This document shows, one piece after another, positions 1 to 8,918 of a stretch of 35,294 nucleotides of DNA. Origin of the DNA: Zelonia costaricensis. Its lineage: Eukaryota > Euglenozoa > Kinetoplastea > Trypanosomatida > Trypanosomatidae. Under the pieces are notes generated by a model. It did no database searches, was not told where the DNA came from, and saw only the letters and a list, made by a program, of their open reading frames with translations. How positions within the stretch are numbered: position 1 is the stretch's first letter; each line of letters begins with the position of its first letter. The position numbers and the translations under genes are program-made. Location: contig JASAOO010003305.1 in the NCBI GenBank assembly GCA_030849075.1, positions 1 to 35,294 of the forward strand, in the 5' to 3' direction.

Positions 1-1399
1 GGGGGGGGGCAAAGTCGAGAGCCTGCCGAGAGAGATGTAGAAATAGAGGTATATGGTTATGCTTGTGAGAGACGCCGCAGCCGCCGCCGTGTGAGAGCGA
101 GACTAGACTTGCACGATGGATGTGTTTTGTATCTTGCTCGGCGACAGGGTAGCGAGCACGTGCAGACGAGCCCGGGCCCCGAGACCGACACAGCCGCACG
201 CGAGCACGGTGAACGACGTGCGACGTACCCCGACACTGCGACGTCGGCGGAGGCGTTTGGCTGGAAAGGAAAGTGTGGGCAGTTCGGATTTTCTGCTGCT
301 GCGGCGCCGCCCGTGTCTGTCCGCACAGACAAGAAAAGAAGGCGCACACGCACACACACAGCTCGGCGACGCTACAGCTTCCTTTCACGCACGCTTACCC
401 GACCACGCACACGCACACCGTGAGCACCCAGATCACTTCGCGCGAGTGCGCCGTCGAGGCACGGGCAGCGGTGGAGCTACTAGCGAGTGACCGGGGAAGG
501 GTATGGAGTAGTCGGGGACGAGGGACCCCTTGGCGCTTCTTTATTGATGATGCCGTGTGAACGAGGGCAACACGCTGTTCGTTTGTGCGTGCGTGTGTGT
601 GTGTGGTGTGAACGGTGAACAGACCGGTCGTGCGCGCGAAGGTTGTGGTTTCATAGCTGCGGCGAATCAATGGAAGCGCGGTGGCACCGCGCGGCGGCGG
701 GCAGTGGCCGCGTGGATGTATGGCGCAACAGGACCCACGCCGTTCGTGTCGAATCGCAATTAACGCCGGCTGTCTCTCCTCCGCCGGTGCAGCACGCAGG
801 AAAGCTCGCCGCGTCCCTCACCACATCTGCCTCCCACTTTTCAGGGTGGGCGTGGTCGGTCGTGCGGTTCACGTTCAGTTGCTTTTTGCGGATGGAATGG
901 AATGTGTGTGAGGAGGAGCGACCAAGGACGATCTACGCGGGCCGCTACAAAGCGAGAGACAGACGCGGAGGGCGGCGCGGAGGGCGGGAGGGAAGGGGAC
1001 CTGTGTGAAAGCGTGGGCAGAGACAGCGCAGGGCGACGCGGCTGAGTCAAGTCTCCCACGAGGCAACCTCTGCAAGTGGAGAAAAGCCGCCCCTTACACA
1101 TACACACACCCACCCACACATACAAATACACACACAGACACAGACACACAGACAACACTGCCACAAACACGCTTGTGCATGTTAAGCACTACAAAAGAGA
1201 CGGGCGGCAAGCCTGTGTGTGTGGAGGTGTGAAAGCAACGAGATGAGGAGAGGCCGCGCCCTTTTCCAGGCTTTTCGTATACGTGCCACAACGTGTCTGA
1301 CGTACCCTCATCACGCCGCTGACCGAGATTCACGAAACAGTGGTGCGCGCGTGGGCACACGGGCTGCCACCCTCCGCGCTGGTCTCACCGCCGCCGGCG
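1..1399. other. Intergenic region, 3' UTR side of the DHCH2-like gene
   Basis: No gene is supported here. The stretch begins with a run of nine G and holds CA-rich simple sequence (around 1093-1160) and GT-rich patches (around 590-605). The many short open frames on both strands are Arg/Ser/Thr/His-rich translations of low-complexity DNA. On the minus strand it lies downstream of the DHCH2-like stop codon, so its right part is expected to be the 3' UTR of that gene. Confidence 0.6.
1093..1160. repeat. CA-rich simple repeat
   Basis: Imperfect (CA)n tract interrupted by t, g and ccc, running from the first cacatacaca to the final acagaca. It is non-coding and typical of trypanosomatid intergenic DNA. 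Confidence 0.7.
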
Positions 1400-2920
1400 T
1401 CAAACGCCGTAGCTCTCGTTGTCCGCGTCCGTGTCGTCGCTCGGCTCCTCCTCGTCGCCTCCCTCATCGCCGCCACGACCAGCTTCCTCTGCGTCAGCGG
1501 GGAGAAGTGGCGCGGCAGCGCGCGTTTCAGACAGCGCGGTGCTCGCCAGCTCTGTTATGAGCGCCGTGCTCGCTGTCGCGCGTGAGCTCGGCGAAGGGAT
1601 GCCGAGGTGGGGCGCGTAGTCGCGCACCTTCTCGTGCGTGCCGTACATCTTGAGGAACTCGGTGTAGATGTTGTTGTAGTAAAGGTGGTTGGCATGGCGG
1701 AGCTGGTACGCCTTCAGCACGTTGAACATGAGGTGCGACACGGTGAGGGGTCCTACGCCGCCCGGCGTCTTCGTCACCGCCGCGGCCACGGACGCCACCG
1801 AGGCGAGATCGACGTCGCCGCACAGTCTCCTCTTCTGCTCCTTGGTGGCGGGCTCGCCATCGTGGTCGCCATCGCCGACGGTGGGCAGCTCATTGATCGC
1901 CGCGTCCACCACGATCGCGCCGGGCCGCACGAAGGAGCTGTCGAACACGTTGGCTGCGCCGTATGCCGTAATGAGCACGTCCGCCTGCTGCGTCACTCGC
2001 CGAATTGACTCCAGCGAGTTGCTGCGGCTGCACAGTGTCACGACGAACCCCCCGGCGCGCTGCAGCAGCGCTGCGGTGGGGACGCCGACGACCATGCTCT
2101 TGTTCACAATCACTGCGTGCAGGTCGGGTCGGGGTGCGGTGCTCGCGGGAGCCGTGCTTGCCGAAGACGGTGCCGCGTGTGCGCGTGCTGACGGCGACGA
2201 TGGGGCCGGTGGTGATACTCCAGCGGCGGGGCCGTCCACCTTGAACATGTTGTTGCTGTGCGCGGCCGGCAGCAGGTGGGCAAAGCCGGCGCGGCGGCTG
2301 AGGTAGGAGAAGAGAATGGTGCGAATCGCTAGAGCCGTGCAGGGCACGAAGAACTTCGACTCGTGTGACCGACGCCGCAGCGTGTTGAAGCCACCGTTGG
2401 CCGCGAGCAGCAGCATCTCGTCCGTCATGGCCTGCGCCTGGGTATCGGGCTGCGTGGACGACGCGGCGACGAAGGCCTGCAGCAGCGGGCTCTGATCCTG
2501 CAGAAAGAGGTTTCCAGCGTTGAGGGGATGCAGCCCGTCGACGTCCTTGCCCGGGTGAATGTGGAAGAGTGCCGGCCGCGCGCGGAGGTGCGGCGGGAGC
2601 GGCAGCTGCAGCAGCACACCATCCACCTCGACGTCGTTGTTCACGGCAGCGAGGGCGCTGTGCAGCTCGGCCTGCTTGGTCGCAGTGGGCAGCTGCACGA
2701 GCCGCACCGCGATGCCGCACACGGCGGCAGCGCGGCGCTTGTGGTTGATGTACCGAATCGAGTCCGCGCGGTCGCCGACGAGGACGACGGCCAGACACGG
2801 CGGGCGGCTCAGGGTGGCGGTGCGGTCCTTGATGCGGCGGCGCAGCTCGTTGCTGATGGGCACCCCAGAAAGCACCTCGGCCTTCTGCAGGCGCCGCGCC
2901 GTGCTACGAAGCAACGGCAT
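1400..2920 (-). CDS. DHCH2: Divergent methylenetetrahydrofolate dehydrogenase/cyclohydrolase (FolD family, DHCH2-like)
   Basis: 506 aa. FolD enzymes interconvert 5,10-methylene-, 5,10-methenyl- and 10-formyl-tetrahydrofolate with NAD(P). Catalytic-domain landmarks are kept: the Tyr-x3-Lys pair (Y57, K61), QLPLP at 105-109, DVDG at 126-129, PCT at 193-195 and PGGVGP at 386-391. The cofactor loop is altered: NKS (273-275) stands where GRS or GAS is usual, although VVGVP follows. Compared with bacterial FolD (about 290 aa) there are extra segments of roughly 45 residues (146-190) and 50 residues (Ala/Pro/Ser-rich, 212-265), plus a C-terminal extension of about 100 residues ending in an acidic stretch. 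The start chosen is the first ATG; an in-frame TTG lies five codons upstream. The N-terminus (MPLLRSTARRLQK) is basic and could be a mitochondrial presequence. The match to the Leishmania DHCH2 paralogue rather than DHCH1 is inferred from divergence and neighbours. Enzymatic activity is uncertain. Confidence 0.88.
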   Translation of the reverse strand: MPLLRSTARRLQKAEVLSGVPISNELRRRIKDRTATLSRPPCLAVVLVGDRADSIRYINHKRRAAAVCGIAVRLVQLPTATKQAELHSALAAVNNDVEVDGVLLQLPLPPHLRARPALFHIHPGKDVDGLHPLNAGNLFLQDQSPLLQAFVAASSTQPDTQAQAMTDEMLLLAANGGFNTLRRRSHESKFFVPCTALAIRTILFSYLSRRAGFAHLLPAAHSNNMFKVDGPAAGVSPPAPSSPSARAHAAPSSASTAPASTAPRPDLHAVIVNKSMVVGVPTAALLQRAGGFVVTLCSRSNSLESIRRVTQQADVLITAYGAANVFDSSFVRPGAIVVDAAINELPTVGDGDHDGEPATKEQKRRLCGDVDLASVASVAAAVTKTPGGVGPLTVSHLMFNVLKAYQLRHANHLYYNNIYTEFLKMYGTHEKVRDYAPHLGIPSPSSRATASTALITELASTALSETRAAAPLLPADAEEAGRGGDEGGDEEEPSDDTDADNESYGV

Positions 2921-3498
2921 TGCAGCACTGGGCAATCACAAGGGGACCGCGGCAGCTTGTCCAGCTAGATGCTCTTCAGTCCTTTTTTTGGTGCTGCGTC
3001 GTTGATGAACGCTCTTCTGAGTTTTGTTGAGAGTGCGAGAGTGCTGGAAGACTTGGCACACTGCTTCGGGAGTGGCGACTCTGCCGAAGTGTTTGGGTCA
3101 ACAGTAAGACCAACCGCACGCAGCTGTGGCCGCTGTCGATAGACTCGGTGACGGTGAGTAGAGGAGCGGTGCACCGACGCCCCTTCCGGGACGCACGAGG
3201 AGACAGCGAGGGTGTGTGTAGCACAGAAACAGAGAGGGGAAGGCAAGAGAAGGTGAAGCGATGCGCCGCTGACTCTGCACACGAGCTCAAAAAAGAAGCG
3301 TGGAGTAGTCCTCTTCTACGGTTCGGCACCCACGCGTCAGGGTCTGTGCACAGCCTTGGTTCCTCTACATCAAGCATGTTGCATGGAGAAGTGGCCTTCA
3401 CAGCAGTTCGGAAGCGGCGCACGGAGGTGCAGAGTCAAGCAGAGGTAGCAGGTGCAACGAGAATCAAACGTCCTCCCAGCCTTCCCTGCCGCCTTCGT
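2921..3498. other. Intergenic region between the coiled-coil gene and the DHCH2-like gene
   Basis: Holds the 3' UTR of the 234-aa coiled-coil gene and the leader of the DHCH2-like gene. No convincing gene is seen. The minus-strand frames reaching 105-148 residues are Ser/Arg/Cys/Pro-rich low-complexity translations. Confidence 0.6.
3017..3050 (-). promoter_or_regulatory. Predicted spliced-leader acceptor of the DHCH2-like gene
   Basis: On the minus strand a C/T-rich stretch is followed by an AG at 3018-3017. The resulting leader would be about 96 nt and contains no ATG before 2920. The tract is weak and interrupted by A, and several AGs follow closely, so the exact site is uncertain. Confidence 0.35.
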
Positions 3499-4203
3499 TC
3501 ACGGAGGGGGGCCTGCCGTTCCCACGTACACCAAAACGGCCACGTCGGCATCTGTGAGAGTCGCGCCGGCGCGCTCACGTAGCCACGCACAGAACGGCGA
3601 CGAAACTGGCAGCAGCGGCGGCAGCGTCACGGCAGCAGCAGCAGCAGCAGCCTCCGCATGTGCAGCGGCCGGTTGTTGCTCCGCGTACATCGCTGCAAGC
3701 TGCACCAGCGTGTCACGGAGGGGCTGCAGAAGCGCTTGGGCGAGTCGCGGCTGCCTCTGCACACATTCGAGCGTGCGGCGCACCGGATCCGTAAGCTGCT
3801 GCGCCGCGGCTTCAGCTCTGGCTGGTGATGCAACGTCATCTTCCAACGGGATAGAGGGAGCTGCGGGCGCACAGAGTGCGGACTGGCGGGACTGCGTGGT
3901 GTGCAGGAGCTCTGTCAGGCGGCCAAGCGCGGCTCGATCCTGCTGTGCAGCACGCCGCGCCTCTGCGGCGTCGACGACGGCGGCGGCGGTGTCCAGCTCG
4001 AGCTGCAGTGTTGCTCGCCGTGCCTTTTGGTGTTCGACGCGCAGGGTCGCGAGGCGCTCAGCCAGCGCATCCTCTGCCACCTTCGCCTGCGCGAGCTCGC
4101 GGGTGCGCGACTGTGCCGCGGCCTGAAGCCGGCCGAGCTCCGCCATGAAGGTCTGCTGCTCGTCATCGACCGAAAGGGCCAGGTGTGGTGGAGGGGCCCG
4201 CAT
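3499..4203 (-). CDS. Conserved-type hypothetical protein with N-terminal coiled coil
   Basis: 234 aa; family not recognised. Residues about 12-110 are rich in Ala, Glu, Arg, Gln and Leu with heptad-like spacing, so a long coiled coil is likely. An Ala-rich stretch follows near 165-190, and a short hydrophobic C-terminus ends in PPP. There is no signal peptide and no membrane segment. It starts at an ATG about 60 nt after a predicted splice acceptor, and no competing in-frame ATG was seen upstream. The neighbouring 369-aa gene is also helical, but nothing links them functionally beyond co-transcription. A cytoskeletal or flagellar role would be a guess. Coding status is supported by the strand agreement with neighbours and by bracketing UTR-like DNA. 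Confidence 0.72.
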   Translation of the reverse strand: MRAPPPHLALSVDDEQQTFMAELGRLQAAAQSRTRELAQAKVAEDALAERLATLRVEHQKARRATLQLELDTAAAVVDAAEARRAAQQDRAALGRLTELLHTTQSRQSALCAPAAPSIPLEDDVASPARAEAAAQQLTDPVRRTLECVQRQPRLAQALLQPLRDTLVQLAAMYAEQQPAAAHAEAAAAAAAVTLPPLLPVSSPFCAWLRERAGATLTDADVAVLVYVGTAGPPP

Positions 4204-4264
4204 CGCCGAGGTTTCGGGTTATGTCAGTGGGCTTGTGAAGGTGGCAGGTAAAGCCGTATGGGGC

Positions 4265-4306
4265 CTTTGCGGAAACGATAAGGAAGGGAGGGAGTGGCGA
4301 GAGTAG
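4265..4306 (-). promoter_or_regulatory. Predicted spliced-leader acceptor of the 234-aa coiled-coil gene
   Basis: On the minus strand a strong polypyrimidine stretch (ctccctcccttcctt) is followed by the first AG at 4266-4265, giving a leader of about 61 nt before the ATG at 4203. Confidence 0.5.
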
Positions 4307-4656
4307 CGGACGTTCACGTGCACGAAAGCGACGCGTTTGACGTCAGCACACGCTTCCACGGTGCGGTGGAGCGAGGCCGAGCCAGTGTTCGGTAGCTGCG
4401 AGCGCCCCCCTCACCAAGGCGAAGCCAACGGAGTTTAGATCGCTTGTTTCGTTTCTACGTGCATTTGCGTCAACGACAGCGCAGCGTTGTGAGGGAGTAC
4501 CGTTCGTTGCTGTGTTGGCTTTCGTCTTCACTTCGGTTGAGGTGACGCATGTAGGAGAATCGATGGCACAGAGGGCGGGGTGGCTCGGCCAGTCGCTACA
4601 TACGAGTGGCCCAGGCTAAAAAAACACTCAAGTAAACGTGCCAGGGAGCAGCAAGT

Positions 4657-4705
4657 GAACACACACACACAGATACACACACGCACACACAAGCACAAGC
4701 ACCAT
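4657..4705. repeat. CA-rich simple repeat
   Basis: Imperfect (CA)n tract (acacacacacag, acacacacgcacacaca and similar) in non-coding DNA. Confidence 0.65.
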
Positions 4706-5740
4706 ACTCACAGCACTCACACGTCAATACAATAAGGAGAAACAATAAGCGTGGCGGCTCTTGAACAGCATCGAGGCGGCGGTATAGGACAGCTAAGAAC
4801 ACAAGCGCAAGGGGCCGCGCTCCTACTTCTTCCCACTGATCGTGGTGCAACAGCACCCAGGCGTTCTGTGCATCTGGGCGAACATGAACAAACAAAAAGA
4901 AAATGAGTTTCCTTTGTGTACATCCAATGAGAAACGAAAAAGCGAAAAACGCAAGTGTGCCCCGTAGCTAAAGCCGCCAGTTACACACATGCACACACAA
5001 AACACGAACAAGTCAGAGCCACAGGCGCGGCCATCTCGTGGTGGTGCAGGACACACCCGTGTTCCACAGGTGGTAGTCCGCATCGTCCGGGGGAACAAAG
5101 GAGGGAAGGCCGGCAACTGAGGTGCGAGATGAAACACAAACGGGGATAGTAAGCGGAGGGAAAGCGAGTCCCACTGGACGGGTTGGGCTCCACTGGGCAA
5201 CACGAAAACGTTCACAGAGGTGCACACACACTCGAACACAACATCACGTGAAAGCAACACAGAGCTGCGCGCACACACGGAGAGAAGCAACACAGAGAGT
5301 CGAGTGCCGTGACTCGGTCATACTACACGCAGCCCGTAGGTTTGAGAAAATGGGGAGGAGACGGGGGGAGCTAGCAGGAGAAAAAAAAGCAGGAGAAGGC
5401 GGCAGTGCGCCGAGAGGTACGTTCAACATGGTGGCCGACCCACGCACACGAGCATCGGCAGTGTATCAGAACGAGCGACTCTCAAAACCGCCTTCAGCGG
5501 CGGTGAGGCCGAGGCCTGAATGAAGCGGGCTGGTGCGCGGGTGTGCGTGCGAGGTGAAAAGGCGAAAGGGAGAGAGGCGGAGAGGGGAAAAGAGTGGAGG
5601 CGGGGATGAATCAAGCCGCTTCACCCTCGCCATGTCCCCCCCCCTCGCGCTGTACCGTCAAGAAGAAGGCAGAAATGGAGAAGAAAGAGAGTGTGCCAGC
5701 ACACACACAAATAAATGTATGTTTGGGGACGCTGACGCAG

Positions 5741-5763
5741 ACACACACACACACACACACACA
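5741..5763. repeat. (AC)n microsatellite
   Basis: A perfect dinucleotide run of about 11.5 units just beyond the stop codon of the 369-aa gene, so probably inside its 3' UTR. Confidence 0.9.
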
Positions 5764-5796
5764 AACGTGAGGGCGCGTCAACCTCACCGCAGCGCG

Positions 5797-6906
5797 TCAC
5801 GAGAGACGCAGTGCAGGAAGGAAGTGGGTCGTGGCGCGGTAGTGCTCCACCATCATGATATTCCGCACGCGCTGCTTGCCCACCTCCGTGATGGTTGGCA
5901 CAGCCGCCTGCCATAGTCGCGATGGCCCCGACGGACGCGACGCGCTGCGGGGCTCAATTCGCCGCGTGGCCAGCGACGCGCGTGTCTCCTCCCCGCGCAG
6001 GATCGCCTGAGCCCAAAGCTCCCCGAGCTGCCGTGTGCGCGGCGCGATGTAGGGGCAGTCCGCCGCGCAGTGGAAAGGACAGCGTTGCTGCGCCATGAGG
6101 TCGATCTTGCTCAGTGTGACGTCCGTGCCTCGGCCCGCTGCGCTGCCAGGCGACCCGGTCGTGAGGTCGGCGTGCGTGAAGTGGCACGGAAAGGAGATGA
6201 AGCCCGGGATGCCCATCACTTCCAACGCCCGCGCCTCCTCGCGCAGTAGAAATGCGCGGCGCACGTGCTCGGCGTGCATGACACGGAAGAAGGCCTCGCG
6301 CCGCTGCTGTGGCAGCGCTTCCGCCCGCTGCAGTTGTGCCAGCGACAAGCGCATGCCAAGCTCCGCCTGCTCCAGTGCCGACCGCCGCGCCGTCTCCTCA
6401 CGCATCGTCTCCCGCAGCTGGTCCTGCAGCACCTGCAAGCGCCAGTCTTGCGCCCGCTGCGCCTCCGCCTCGGCCTGCGCCGTGCGCTGCGTTATCAGAC
6501 CAACGCAGGACTTCGCGAAATCGATGTAGGCAACGTGCCGGCGAAGGATGTCCCCAAAACTGTCGTACGCCTCCTCGACAAGCAAAGCGCGCTGGCGAGC
6601 TTCCTGCGTCAGCACGTGGCGCGTGCGCCGCGCGAGGCGCTCGACACTGCTGCTCAGCGCTTCGCTTTGGGGCGTTTGCGGCATCTGCGAGCTGGACTGC
6701 CCATCGCTCAGCAGAAACTCTGCGGTGCTGCCCACCAAGGAGGTGCTGAGGAGTCGGGCGCGGCTCGAGCCGGCACTGCCCAAACTGCGCCGCGTTCCAA
6801 TCCTACTCGCGGCGAGCGGCGAGGCCGAGGGCGAGAAGCGCCGCGCCGGCGGTTGATGTGGAATGCGACGACTGTCGTCAAGTGTCATAATGTTGGGTGA
6901 CGCCAT
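5797..6906 (-). CDS. Hypothetical helical protein with a Cys/His cluster
   Basis: 369 aa; family not recognised. The first 85 residues are Ser/Arg/Pro-rich and probably disordered. Residues about 86-230 are a long Arg/Glu/Gln/Ala/Leu-rich helical region, probably coiled coil. A short conserved-looking segment follows (MGIPGFISFP near 231-240), with C241, H242, H245, C276, H279, C280 and C284 close together, a possible metal site. The C-terminus (about 325-369) is basic with several aromatics. I start at the ATG at 6906 because the first AG after the poly-C tract lies at 6930-6929. A longer in-frame reading up to 7053 crosses that splice site and the C-rich tract and is therefore unlikely. There is no signal peptide or TM. 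It lies 468 nt downstream of the EF-hand-like gene. Confidence 0.8.
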   Translation of the reverse strand: MASPNIMTLDDSRRIPHQPPARRFSPSASPLAASRIGTRRSLGSAGSSRARLLSTSLVGSTAEFLLSDGQSSSQMPQTPQSEALSSSVERLARRTRHVLTQEARQRALLVEEAYDSFGDILRRHVAYIDFAKSCVGLITQRTAQAEAEAQRAQDWRLQVLQDQLRETMREETARRSALEQAELGMRLSLAQLQRAEALPQQRREAFFRVMHAEHVRRAFLLREEARALEVMGIPGFISFPCHFTHADLTTGSPGSAAGRGTDVTLSKIDLMAQQRCPFHCAADCPYIAPRTRQLGELWAQAILRGEETRASLATRRIEPRSASRPSGPSRLWQAAVPTITEVGKQRVRNIMMVEHYRATTHFLPALRLS

Positions 6907-7374
6907 GAGCAGCTTTGTGGGTGACTTGCTGTAGGTATACACACGATCGAAGGATGGAAGGGGAATCGCGGGAAGTGGACAGGCACCACACAAGCGCGGG
7001 GGGGGGGGGGAGGAAAGGCATCCGACTACACGGCAAGAAGAGGAAAGACCCACGGAAGCGGGGGGGGGGGGTGGGCGGCGGCAGTGGTACGGCCTCTTGC
7101 GTCCGACAGCGTTTCCCGCGGCAGTAGCGTCACCTTGGACGGTTCCCGATGCACACCACCGTCCTCGGTGTTGTGAATTTGACGAGACAGAGCCGCGCGC
7201 ATTGTTTACGCTTTTTTTTGTTGGTTCCTCGTCTCGTCAGATCCCGCACGAGTGGACAGCGCAGCGCAGGTCACGTGCGATCCGCAAAAGAAAGAAAGCA
7301 CGTGGCACCCTTCGTCAGCGCGCCTGCAGATTCGGCATTGCCCTCACCACCATACGTCTACAGTCCAACGCCAC
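6907..7374. other. Intergenic region with two poly-C tracts on the coding strand
   Basis: Contains homopolymer G runs on the plus strand at 6998-7010 and 7060-7071 (C runs on the transcribed strand), the leader of the 369-aa gene and the 3' UTR of the EF-hand-like gene. No gene is seen. Confidence 0.6.
6929..7016 (-). promoter_or_regulatory. Predicted spliced-leader acceptor of the 369-aa gene
   Basis: On the minus strand a run of 13 C (7010-6998) and a T/C-rich stretch run without any AG to cctacAG, with the AG at 6930-6929. The leader would be 22 nt, ending at the ATG at 6906. This is one of the cleanest acceptor signals in the window and it decides the start. Confidence 0.65.
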
Positions 7375-8370
7375 TCACACGCAACACAGCATCGTCACAA
7401 ACGCATCCAGGGTAAGACACGGGCCGCTCCACGTGGCAGCCGCGTCCCCCTGCTGTGCGGTGGCGAAAAGCTGCTGTAGAGCCCGCGCTTCGCCCTGCCG
7501 CAGCGGCTGCGATTGCACACACAAGGCGAGGCGCTCCAGGTGTGCAGTGTCAATGGGGAGCGCCGCGGGCACCGGCTCCCCATCGGCGCAGGTGGCAGCA
7601 CAGAAATCGCGGTACATGGCCTCTATCGCGCCGTACAAAAAAGCCGCGCGCGGGTCCAACACGGCGGCCCGCGACGCGCCTGGGAAGCGCGACACACCAG
7701 CAGGGAAGACGATGGTTGGCGTGGGAGGCGACAGCGGCGACGTGACGGGATCGCGCCGACTGCGGTGTGCCGATCCCCACGCCACGGCACTTCTCGCCGC
7801 CTCCTCCGCCGCCGCCGCCGCCCGCCCCTCCACCTGTGCGCGACTTCGAATCTTCTGGAGTGGCGCCAGCGCTCTCGCAGGAGGGTGGCGTGTTGACGCA
7901 GCCGCCGTCCCCTCGACACCACCGCCACCGCCCAGGACGTCGATGATGGCGTGCACCTCATCGAGCGTTGGGCCGACGTGCACCGGGTTGCCCGCAAGGG
8001 GCCGGTGCGGACGAGCAGCAGCAAGAGCAGCGGGCGACGATGGGGAGAAGGGTCGGCGCGTCACCGTCTCGTACGCCTTCTTCACACGCGCCTGCGAGAG
8101 CAGGCCTCTCGCCATCGACCTCAGCGAGGGTGCAGCCGTATCAGCAGCCGCATCGGCAGCCGCAGAGTCGTGGCAGGGCGGAATGGAGGTTGCGTATGTG
8201 GTGGCTGTAGGCGCTGGAAAGACGCTGAGGAGAAGCGGCCGCAGATGGGCGACGGCGATGCGGCCATCGTCCTCCGTGTCCCACGGCCCGAAGAGCTCCG
8301 TCGCCTGCAGCTTCTTGGCCTCCATCAGCTCCTCCACGAAGGAGCTTTGCGCAGCCTGCACGGGAGGCAT
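7375..8370 (-). CDS. Hypothetical protein with degenerate EF-hand-like segments
   Basis: 331 aa. Near the N-terminus a helix (FVEELMEAKKLQATELFGPW) precedes a loop at 31-42, DTEDDGRIAVAH. This has acidic residues at EF-hand positions 1, 3 and 5, Gly at 6 and Ile at 8, but His instead of Glu at 12. It is followed by a Leu-rich helix. The C-terminus (LTLDAFVTMLCC) resembles the exit helix of a last EF-hand with a degenerate loop. The middle is Ala/Pro/Ser-rich with a Gly run near 160. This suggests a calmodulin/centrin-type ancestry with poor calcium binding, but the assignment is weak. I start at the ATG at 8370; the frame extends to a TTG at 8454, which is not a credible start. There is no signal peptide or TM. 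It is followed by the 369-aa gene. Confidence 0.75.
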   Translation of the reverse strand: MPPVQAAQSSFVEELMEAKKLQATELFGPWDTEDDGRIAVAHLRPLLLSVFPAPTATTYATSIPPCHDSAAADAAADTAAPSLRSMARGLLSQARVKKAYETVTRRPFSPSSPAALAAARPHRPLAGNPVHVGPTLDEVHAIIDVLGGGGGVEGTAAASTRHPPARALAPLQKIRSRAQVEGRAAAAAEEAARSAVAWGSAHRSRRDPVTSPLSPPTPTIVFPAGVSRFPGASRAAVLDPRAAFLYGAIEAMYRDFCAATCADGEPVPAALPIDTAHLERLALCVQSQPLRQGEARALQQLFATAQQGDAAATWSGPCLTLDAFVTMLCCV

Positions 8371-8918
8371 GTCGCGTCGAGTTGGAAGGATGCGAGGGTG
8401 CGCCTGGGCGCAACGAGCGACTTGCAACACGACAGTCCCTACCCACGTATGCAAGGAACCAAAAAAAAAAAGGGCGTAGGCGGTTGGGGAAATGGCGACG
8501 AAAAGAAAAGTGCTTCACGAGGTGGGGCTTGCGTCACATGCGTCGTTGAGGGAAGCGCCCTGCCTCACGGGCGCGAAAGCTGAAGCCTGCAGCGCACAGA
8601 AGCGACACAAGAAAGACGCTTCTCGCTCGTGTTGTGGCGTGAGGCGAGGTAGCTGGCAGAGTTTCCGAGTACGAGAGGCGCCACCATGACGCCAACCTCC
8701 GTCAAATTTGCCGGATGCTGCATCGCACCGTAGCCCCCCCCCCCCGCAGTCCCAGGTGCCTCGGCAGGTCGACGCGTTGGCGGCACACGCGCCTCGACTC
8801 CGTCTTTACTTCTCAGATTTATCTGGAAAAGAGTCTGTTCGATCATCTCTGTCTTGACGGTTGGCTTACGCACACTTGCATCAGAACACACACAAACACA
8901 CACACACCAACTGCTCTG
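8371..8918. other. Intergenic region between the nucleoporin-like and EF-hand-like genes
   Basis: Contains the leader of the 331-aa gene, an 11-A run at 8461-8471, a run of C on the plus strand near 8740, and the 3' UTR of the nucleoporin-like gene. That UTR begins with a CA repeat just after the stop (about 8885-8908). No gene is supported. Confidence 0.6.
8439..8471 (-). promoter_or_regulatory. Predicted spliced-leader acceptor of the 331-aa gene
   Basis: An 11-T run on the minus strand (8471-8461) is followed by ggttccttgc and the first AG at 8440-8439. The leader of about 68 nt has no ATG before 8370. Confidence 0.55.

Larger units (their letters stand above)
4204..5796. other. Long intergenic region (3' UTR of the 369-aa gene; leader of the 234-aa gene)
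   Basis: About 1.6 kb without a supported gene. It contains CA-rich tracts at about 4657-4705 and a perfect (AC)n at 5741-5763. The purine-rich plus strand (many GGAG and GAAG blocks) is C/T-rich on the transcribed strand. Open frames in it are His/Thr/Cys-rich microsatellite translations. Most of it is expected to be 3' UTR of the gene ending at 5797. Confidence 0.6.

Noticed and set aside
1..9. G run at the left edge and C run at the right edge as terminal repeats or telomeric sequence
   Set aside because: Simple homopolymers without the TTAGGG-type telomere repeat or any matching inverted repeat; similar runs occur throughout the intergenic DNA.
545..640. Possible box C/D snoRNA (ttgatgatg near 543-551)
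   Set aside because: No D box at a suitable distance, no terminal stem and no repeat of the element nearby.
7097..8479. 460-residue open frame on the plus strand
   Set aside because: It lies antisense to the 331-aa gene and reads as Arg/Ser/Ala/Cys-rich composition with no domain. Long antisense frames are expected in GC-rich coding DNA, and every credible gene is on the minus strand.
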